Translations under genes and position numbers: made by a program
Shown here: positions 57,365-64,000 of the stretch, one piece after another
How positions within the stretch are numbered: position 1 is the first letter of the stretch
Layout of the letters: every line of letters starts with the position of its first letter
Notes under the pieces: generated by a model
What the model was told of the DNA's origin: nothing
Databases searched by the model: none
The model's input: only the letters and a program-made list of their open reading frames with translations
Source: Diplosphaera chodatii
Lineage: Eukaryota > Chlorophyta > Trebouxiophyceae > Prasiolales > Stichococcaceae
Reading direction: 5' to 3'
Assembly: GCA_032358165.1 (NCBI GenBank)
Contig: JAALGY010000012.1
Span: 3,162,001-3,226,000, forward strand
Length of the DNA stretch: 64,000 bases

Positions 57365-60300
57365 TTAGGCTTTGTCATCAGCCACGCTCAGCAGCATCAG
57401 CCGGAGCACCGCCCCCGGGGGCGGCACATACTGCGCGGCGGCACGGCCCCCGCAGCGCTTGCGCCACTCTATGCGCCACCGGCCGCCGCAGACGCCTGGG
57501 CCCCCGTCATCAGGAGGGGTCTGGCTGGAGGTGCAGGCAGCCGCTCTTGCCGCTGCCCCCACTGCTGCTGCGTTCACAGTGTGAGCTACGTTGGCTACTG
57601 GCGGTGACGCTGCCTTGGCTGCCGATGAGCTGCTTGCAGTGTCCATTGGGGCAGCCCCGCCATCGTCACCCCCGCTGCCGAGACTCCCTTCAGCAAGGCT
57701 CGCGTCGCTCACACCCTGCTGATCGAGGCCGGCGCTGCCGTGTTGTGAGCCTGCCCTGGAGCGGCGCGCGGGCGAATGCGAGCGCATTATATCCCTGGCC
57801 CCAAGGGGCGCCCCCGCCGGCGCGTGCAGCTGCCAGAAGTCCGTGGCAATGCGCTGCGCCTCTGCCACACTGACCAAGCCGTTCACCTCCAGCCTGCAAT
57901 GGCAATGCGGTGAACGGCGCTCCATTGCTCAACTCATAGTTGGATCGAAGCACATTGTCAGTCGAGCTTGGCCTCTGCTGGTCCAAGCCGGTCTGCTGCT
58001 TCTCAGTGTTGCAGGACACCACGGTCGAAGGTCGTGATCTGTGAACATCTCTCAATCAGTTTTGAGTCGTCGTACTGTGAGCGAGCAAGGCAGCACCTGG
58101 TGAGGCCGGCCAGGGCAGCGAACACGGGGGAGTGGCGGTCGGTGGTGACGCTCAGCGACAGGAGGCCCTGGAGCGCCGCCAGCTCCGGCGGCGGGCTCAG
58201 CGAGTGCTGCAGGGGGGGCAGCGGTGCCGCGGCGCTGCGCATGTCCAGCTCCGACAGCGCTGTCAGCTGTGAAATCGACGCCGGCAGCTGCGGGTGCAAT
58301 GAGTGAAGAGGCGGGGTCTGCATTCCAGAGCCACTGAGCAGTGCGCCCGGTCAGCAGCCCGCAACTGCCAAGCAGAAGGTGCATGAGGTCCTGTCATGCA
58401 TTATGAGAGCCCTGAACGTGTGGCAGGGGAGGGGGCTCCAGCAGAGGGTCTGCTGCCAGCGCGACATACCTGGCAACTGCCGCAGTCGGGCAGCTGCAGG
58501 CTGCGCAGCCGCCTCAGGTTGCCGATGCCCTCGGGCAGTGTCGTGCACAGCCGCCCCGCGATCGCCTCTATGCGCAGCCGCACAAGGCCACTGCGCACAA
58601 CACAAGCTCTCTGAGCATGCCTAATGTGCTGGTCACATCAGTGTGCTGCACTGGCCACTCGAAGACAACACGGGGCTTGACACGAGCATGCCCCCTCGGG
58701 CATGTGGCACCTCACAGCATGCGGGGCGCAGGCCAGGAGACTGTCAACAATGCAAAACACACCGACATCATGGCCCTGCGACACCAAAGGTGAGAATGCG
58801 TCCGTTCAGGATCAGCAGCTCACCTGCAGGCGAGGAGGCCAGGCGGGAAACCAATCTCGGAGGCGCCCGCCTGCATCTGCAGCCCCAGCCGCAGCTCTTG
58901 CAGGTGCACCAGCCTGCAGATAGGACACCGCACCTCTCACAATGAGCCGTACACAATGGGTCACGATGGGTCGTCATGAGGTTGCCGACACTGGATGCGG
59001 GCTTGGCATGCGGATGGTGACCTATGGGCCACTGAGGCGCACTGCTCACGGCAGCTCGCACTGCAATGGGACGCTAAGGCCAACACCAGTGTTCACCGTG
59101 CGAGTGCAGCGCTCAGCGCGGGCTGCACGCCAGGCTGGCAGCCGAACAGGCAGTCGACGTGCAGCGTGCGCAGCCCCGATGGCAGCCGCCGCAGCGGCCC
59201 GCAGCCGGACGGCAGCAGGTGGCACCCCAGCCGCAGGCCGCGCAGCGAGGCGCAGCCCTGGAGCGCCGCAGCCACCGCTGGCAGCAGAGCAGCTTCTGTG
59301 TCGGTGGGCTGCAATGGCAGCAGAGGGGCGTTTGCTGCAAAGTCCGGCGACACAGCTGGCAGCTTGTGCGTCGGAAGTGCGTCCCTTCTCCGTCATGAAC
59401 AAGCCCGCCTGCGCGAAGTGTGCAGTGCAGCGCCACGATGCAGCTGTTCAGCCGAATGGCAGACGTACTCATAAAGCTTGCAAAGCATCTAGCGGCACAC
59501 ACAACAGTCAGCGGCAGCTGAGTCGCAGACGGAAGCCTGGCTGAGGCCGCCCGCGTGGCATGCCATGCAGAGCACAGGGCCTGCTGAGCGTCGGCGCCAT
59601 AATTCTCGTGCTATCTTCAATAAAGAAAATGTTCATAAATTCCTTTTTATGAATTTACTTTTCAAAAATAAAATGAAAAGTTTATTTATTCTTATATAAA
59701 TAAAGAATAACTTTTTTATTATTTTTAATTAAATTCTATAAAGTTGCACCCAGTCGACCAGCGCCAGCTCCCGCACGGCCGTCAGCCGCGGCGCGACCCA
59801 CCGCAGGTGGCGCTCCGCCTGCGCCGCCATCGGCACGGGCTCCGGCTCCGTCGGGGCGTCGTCGCCGCAGTCCATCCAGCCCGGGCCGCACATCGCTGCG
59901 TCCCTGTGCACGGCAATGGAAGACCGGTGGTTGCTCCGCAATTTTCACTGGACGTGCACCACACTTCATCAGCAGCAAGGTCCAACGTGGACGGTTCGGA
60001 TGCCGGGCATTGGCAAACACTCTTGTCGAACTCCTGCCCACCTGAAGCCGGGCTGACGACTGCAGCTGGCAGAGCCTCGCGGCGGCAGCGGCATCTCCAG
60101 TAGGTCTTCACGGCACCTCAGCTCCACCTGCATGCAGGTGGATGCTGTCCATCTTGTTGTTTCTACTTTGCCAGCACAGGGTGCTGTGCGCGACCTTTCG
60201 AGTCCAAGACTGCTGGTTCCAAACGAGCAGGTGTAACCAGCTGGCGAGGCAGAAGAAGTGGGTCGGGACGACACGATGTTGCAAGCGTGATGTGTGTGCT

Positions 60301-61102
60301 CGCACCTGGTGCCACATCTGCGAGGGGCCCGCGCACAGGGCGCGCCAGTGGCAGCACACCTTGCCAAGGCGGCGCCTGCATCGGGGCATCCATCATCAAG
60401 AGTACTGAAGCACTGCGGGCAATGACCCAGGTTCCGGATGCTGCGCTCCTGCTACATCATCGAGGATTTGCAGTCCGGTGTGCCTACCATGGGGCCTGCA
60501 CTCGTAAACACTCAGGCATGGGCCAGCTACATTGCCACCACCCCCTGTCTGCGCAACACTGTAATCGCTCCCACAACATCAACACTGGTTGCCCACCTCT
60601 TGCGGAAGGGCAGCATGGAGAAAATGCGCTGCAGGAGGTCATCCGGCAGGTCGTTCACATGCGTGAGCAGCAGCGGTGGCGGCGGCTGCGTGCACTGGAG
60701 CTTCAGCAGCGGCTGTGGCGGCTGTAGCTGCGGCTGCGGCTGCAGCGGCGACCGCCACCCCGGCTGGCGGATGACGGCCATGGGCTGCCTGGCCACTGCT
60801 TGCGCCGGGTGCTGCTGTGGCGGCTGCGCCACACTTCCCGGCGGCTCTTCTGCTGCATCCACATGTACTGCCGCACCAGCCGCTGGTGCTGATGCAGCAG
60901 GCGCTGCGGCGGCGGTCACCTCCATGGCAGCACTCGATGCTGGTGCGCCATCCTGAGATGCTGCAGAAGGTGCGGGCTCTGTGTCATCGGCATCAGCATC
61001 GCGCATGTCGATGTCCACTCGCTGCATCGCGGCAGAACCGGTTTTCGGGCCCGTCCAATCGGGTGCTTTGAAGGAGGCGCCCGTGAGCAGCTTCTCCGCC
61101 AT
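57365..61102 (-). CDS. F-box / leucine-rich-repeat protein
   Basis: The first exon starts at 61102 (MAEKLLTGASFKAPDW). It has about 145 disordered Ala/Pro/Gln-rich residues before THVNDLPDDLLQRIFSMLPF, the start of an F-box. Spliced in phase to about 60385, it continues RRLGKVCCHWRALCAGPSQM, which completes the F-box. A further exon near 60135 (VELRCREDLLEMPLPPRG) probably follows. Leftward exons carry HLRWVAPRLTAVRELALVDW, LQGCASLRGLRLGCHLLPSG, LPSGLRTLHVDCLFG, LVHLQELRLGLQ, LCTTLPEGIGNLRRLRSLQL and LPASISQLTALSELDM. These are leucine-rich repeats of plant type. The final exon has GLVSVAEAQRIATDFWQLH and a Ser/Ala/Pro-rich end. F-box/LRR proteins select targets for SCF ubiquitin ligases: the F-box binds SKP1, the repeats bind substrate. 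Exon borders between 60 and 59 kb are uncertain. An intron there holds the A/T island at 59612-59745. Confidence 0.75.
59612..59745. other. A/T-only island with consecutive hairpins inside an intron
   Basis: About 130 bases almost free of G and C sit in otherwise GC-rich DNA. Inverted repeats follow one another: TAAATTC/GAATTTA (59636-59657), CTTTTCA/TGAAAAG (59658-59680), TTTATTTA/TAAATAAA (59681-59704) and TTATTCTT/AAGAATAA (59686-59710). The composition and hairpins resemble intergenic DNA of an organelle genome. It lies in an intron of the F-box/LRR gene, so coding is not broken. Confidence 0.75.
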
Positions 61103-61869
61103 CTCACAGCACCTGCGTGCGGGTGGAGAAGCAAGGGTGAGGCGGTGTCGCAGCTCGGCAACCAGGCTGCCGCAACCACTACATCGTCAGAAGCTGGCCA
61201 GGCTACCCAATGCAGGGGTGCATGCGATATACCATCCAGCTGGCTGTGGAACTGCTTGCGAGGTAGTGTGATTCACTCACAGATCGGTTAGCAAATGGGC
61301 CTTCCACAGCACCTGCAGCCTGCGCCATGGCCCCGAGCTTCACTGAGAATGGCAAGCCTGGAAGCACGCGTCCTGGGCATCGCAGGGGTGGCTGATACAG
61401 GTGTCCGTTGATTGCTCCTGAGCGCTGCCGCTGTAGGATCAGGTACAGCGCTAAGTTAATCTGTGACGCCAACTGCAGCGATGTGACGAGCACGAAGATT
61501 GCCGCTGGCCTGTGCGAATCCGTAGTTGCTATACAGTCAGCAATGCCTACACACCAACCGTGTCGTTGTTGTCGATATGCAATGCCCAGCGCCTTGATGA
61601 CGCCATCGAATCATGCGATTGAGATCAAGCCAGCTCAGCTCAAACTGGTCTGACGGAGATGCACACGGCGCCTTCCAACCAGACATGCCCCTGCGTAGCC
61701 TCTGCAGAACTGTTGTTGTCTTTGTTGCAGAGCAATACCTTCTGTCCTTGGCATTCAGAACTCGCGCTCCAGAAGTTTGAGCAGCAGTGTCCGCACCAAT
61801 ACACTGCACTTCGGCCCATATATCAGCAACGTAATTCCGAGGCGTTCATATAACTCTTGCATCATCAGA
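61103..61869. other. Divergent promoter region of F-box/LRR and HMA genes
   Basis: 770 bases between two divergent starts. Both promoters and 5' leaders must lie here. No TATA element or repeat was recognised. Confidence 0.4.
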
Positions 61870-62819
61870 ATGCAAGTTACATGCACCCTTGGTCCCGCTG
61901 CGGCATGCATGCAGCGACAGCATGCAGGCCACAGCATGCAGCACCATGCACATGCCTTGCCACTGCGGGAAGGAAGCACAGTATTTGCAGCAGCTTGCAT
62001 CAGTAGGCAGCGATACACAGGCAGAATCAGCAGCCGGAAGGCATCAGCGGTGTGCTGCTCCGCAGCTGCTGAGGACGATGCAGACAGTGCGCTAGCTTCG
62101 CATCTGAGCGCTCAGCACCACCTTCCCAATGCAATGCGATGACATCCATGCACGCACATCAGAAGATGTGGAGCAAAAGAAAGTCTGCTAACATCTTCAA
62201 GCATCTCATCAGGGCCTCACTCACAGGGCGTTCCCTTCTCGCAGGCTCCATTGAGGTAGACATCAAGGTGTCTGGCATGGTGTGTGATGGCTGCTCAGGC
62301 CGTGTGGCTGACGCCCTAAAGGTGCTTCGGGAAGACCTGCATGCTGTTTGCCTGAAAGCTGTACTTTCACGTCGTATCAGCACCTCACGCCACTCGAGTG
62401 AGTATCGCGTGCTGCACACTGACCTGCGATTCACGCACCTCACGCTGACAACCTTCCCTGCGGTTGCAGGGGATGCAGGAGGTCCAGTCTGCAGACGTAG
62501 ACCTAGAGTCAGGCATCGCCACGGTTCAGGCAAGCTGAACTCGAATGCGCGTTGAATGAGGCACACTCCGGCATCAGCAACCCAGAGACATGCCACGCCC
62601 TGCTGACACGACCCAGTTTGATCGTCTTGATGCATGATTGACTGGTGACCATATCATGCCTGATGATGTTGTAGTGCGATGATGTGCGATGATCGCAACT
62701 GGGTGCTGTCACTGCAGGCAACAGCGGAGAGCCAGCTGGATGCGGTGACTAAGCTGCTGCCACGACTGGTGGAGACGGTCGAGGGGCTGGGCTTTGAGGC
62801 AGAGCCGTACTTTGGTTGA
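61870..62819 (+). CDS. Small heavy-metal-associated (HMA) domain protein, probably plastid-targeted
   Basis: Four exons with exact phases, 61870-62086, 62245-62321, 62470-62529 and 62718-62819, give 151 residues. Residues 1 to about 70 form a leader rich in Ala, His, Arg and Ser with few acids (MQVTCTLGPAAACMQRQHAG, RQRYTGRISSRKASAVCCSA), like an algal plastid transit peptide. The rest is one ferredoxin-like HMA domain: SIEVDIKVSGMVCDGCSGRV with the metal-binding Cys86 and Cys89, GMQEVQSADVDLESGIATVQ, and LDAVTKLLPRLVETVEGLGF ending EAEPYFG. HMA proteins of this size (ATX1/CCH type) carry Cu(I) to P-type ATPases; a plastid copy could feed copper to plastocyanin through PAA-type pumps. The third intron has a GC donor (CAG|GCAAGC). 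The first donor (ACA|GTGCGC) is weak, so the leader-domain join needs transcript support. Confidence 0.8.
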
Positions 62820-63234
62820 GGTAGTGAGGGAAAGAAACTTACAAACAGCAGGAAGCTCTGTGTCATCAGCAGTCTGGTTTGCTGGGGCAGCAGAAGAGGC
62901 CTATACATTGTATGCTATACCTGATACCACGCCCGCTTGCAGTTGGCGCACCCTCAGAAAGTCAATGGCTAGACTGCCTCTGCCGATGAATGTGACAGCT
63001 GCAAGAGGCCTAGTCATGCTGTGGACGCAGTGTGCACCTCTTTTGCCATCACTCAACATCAGTAATGCTGACACGCCGACCCTGAGCATGCATGGCCAAG
63101 CACCGGCAGAAGAACCCAAGCAGTGTTGCTCAGCAACCCGACTAGAATGCTAAAGTCAAGCTTATCTCAACCGTCAGCTGTACTCACAGCTGCTCTCCCC
63201 ACTGCAGATGCCCCCTAGAGATGCGGACTGAACG
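62820..63234. other. Convergent 3' region, no gene seen
   Basis: 415 bases between the stops of the HMA gene and the TGD3-like gene. Only untranslated 3' sequence is expected. No element was recognised. Confidence 0.45.
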
Positions 63235-64000
63235 TCACTCGTACTTGATCGGCCCGCCGAGGCTGCCGGTGCGGAACTGTTTTACGATCGGCTCCTCGGT
63301 CTCCTCAAACTCCTGGTTCGTGCCCGTCCACACGACTGTGCCCTCGTGCAGGAAAATCAGCCTGCACAGGATCGGCGGCCCAGCCCTGTCAGCTTATTTT
63401 GCTCTGGTGACGGAGAGACCTGTGCATCAGCCTCCAGGCTGATGCTGTTAGGCAACCGACATCTGGGGGCAGGCATTCACATGTGCTAACTGCTCACCGG
63501 TCCACCGAGCGGCGGATGGTGGAGTGCTGGTGGGTGACCACGATGTAGGAGGAGATGCCGCCTTTCATCGACTGCGCTGGGCCACCCTGCAGCGTCGGCA
63601 GGCAGGACTTCAGCCATGCCTGCTGACCATGGCTGCCGTCCAGTGACCGGCCTGCCAGCAGCAGAGCGGTGGCACCAAAACGGCTGTGGACGACACGCAG
63701 GGGCACAGGCTGCAGCCCCGCAGCAGCAGGACAGCCAGGCGGCTGCAGCATGCCCGGCAATAATTTAATTGATTTGATTTTTCTATTCAGGCCCCACCTT
63801 ATTTTGCAGCGAGCGGATGAGGTCCTCCACCACGGTGGAAGCCACCGGGTCCAGCCCCGCCGTCGGCTCATCATACATGATCACCTGCAGGACGGAAGCG
63901 CACATGTACGGCTGTACTTCCCAGCCAGACCAGCCTGCCCTGTGACGGAGGCACTGCTCGCTGCCTGTATCCTCTGGCTGCTTGAGAACTGATAAGGAGT
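63235..64000 (-). CDS. TGD3: TGD3-like chloroplast lipid-import ABC ATPase (3' part; gene continues beyond window)
   Basis: Three exons with exact phases are visible: 63884-63798, about 63592-63500 and 63361-63235. They read VIMYDEPTAGLDPVASTVVE (Walker B and D-loop), then MKGGISSYIVVTHQHSTIRR (switch His), then LIFLHEGTVVWTGTNQEFEE and FRTGSLGGPIKYE-stop. This closely follows the C-terminal half of TGD3/MlaF-type ATPases. Those power the TGD1-TGD2-TGD3 complex of the inner chloroplast envelope, which moves ER-derived lipid precursors into the plastid for thylakoid galactolipids. Walker A and the signature motif lie upstream, outside the window. The intron before the second visible exon ends in an unusually A/T-rich tract near 63762-63789. 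Confidence 0.9.

Noticed and set aside
1..64000. Prokaryotic systems: CRISPR arrays, operons, phage or toxin-antitoxin modules
   Set aside because: All recognisable genes are intron-rich eukaryotic genes. No array of spaced direct repeats and no run of close-packed intronless genes exists.

Overview
This window is nuclear DNA of a eukaryote, most likely a chlorophyte green alga (trebouxiophyte or chlorophyte). It is GC-rich. Nearly every gene is broken into exons of about 30-500 bases that join in frame across GT-AG (sometimes GC-AG) introns ending in TGCAG. Several encoded proteins have plant/algal roles: a TGD3-type chloroplast ABC ATPase, a Psb27-like lumenal protein, an SnRK2-like kinase, a type I metacaspase and two bestrophin-like anion channels. 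A telomere-like CCCTAAA doublet also fits a green-lineage genome. There is no operon structure, no CRISPR array and no bacterial gene organisation. The gene models below were built by eye from reading frame, splice phase and protein-family motifs. Where exon phases were checked base by base, this is stated.

Layout. Positions 1-16 kb hold a dispersed segmental duplication of about 3.3 kb. Copy 1 is at 1-3290 and copy 2 at 12670-15960. Each copy carries an unrecognised Pro/Ser/Thr-rich gene on the plus strand and the 3' end of a family-90 glycosyltransferase on the minus strand. Only copy 2 is attached to a complete glycosyltransferase gene; copy 1 keeps just the last two coding exons. Between the copies lie a TIR-NB-ARC-TPR gene (minus strand, 8939-4763, about 1080 residues), which looks like an innate-immune STAND receptor, and a Psb27-like gene.

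Positions 19-28.5 kb hold NDUFAF3 (complex I assembly), a cyanase with a predicted N-terminal targeting extension, an SnRK2-like kinase and a small Gln/Pro-rich ORF. Positions 29-40 kb hold the mRNA export factor GLE1, a metacaspase with a Pro/Gln/Tyr-rich prodomain, and a possible tRNA-derived repeat.

Positions 41.5-51.8 kb hold a tandem pair of bestrophin-like channel genes. Positions 52-64 kb hold the DNA polymerase epsilon histone-fold subunit, a coiled-coil protein whose first coding exon appears to be only the ATG, and an F-box/LRR gene. That gene has an intron containing an A/T island made of hairpins. A small, probably plastid-targeted heavy-metal-binding protein follows, and the window ends in the 3' part of a TGD3-like gene.

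Functional themes are housekeeping (GLE1, POLE3, NDUFAF3), plastid biology (Psb27-like, TGD3-like, HMA protein, possibly the bestrophins), and stress, death and immunity (TIR-NB-ARC-TPR, metacaspase, SnRK2, F-box/LRR). The main point of interest is the algal TIR-NB-ARC-TPR gene, enclosed by duplicated flanks.
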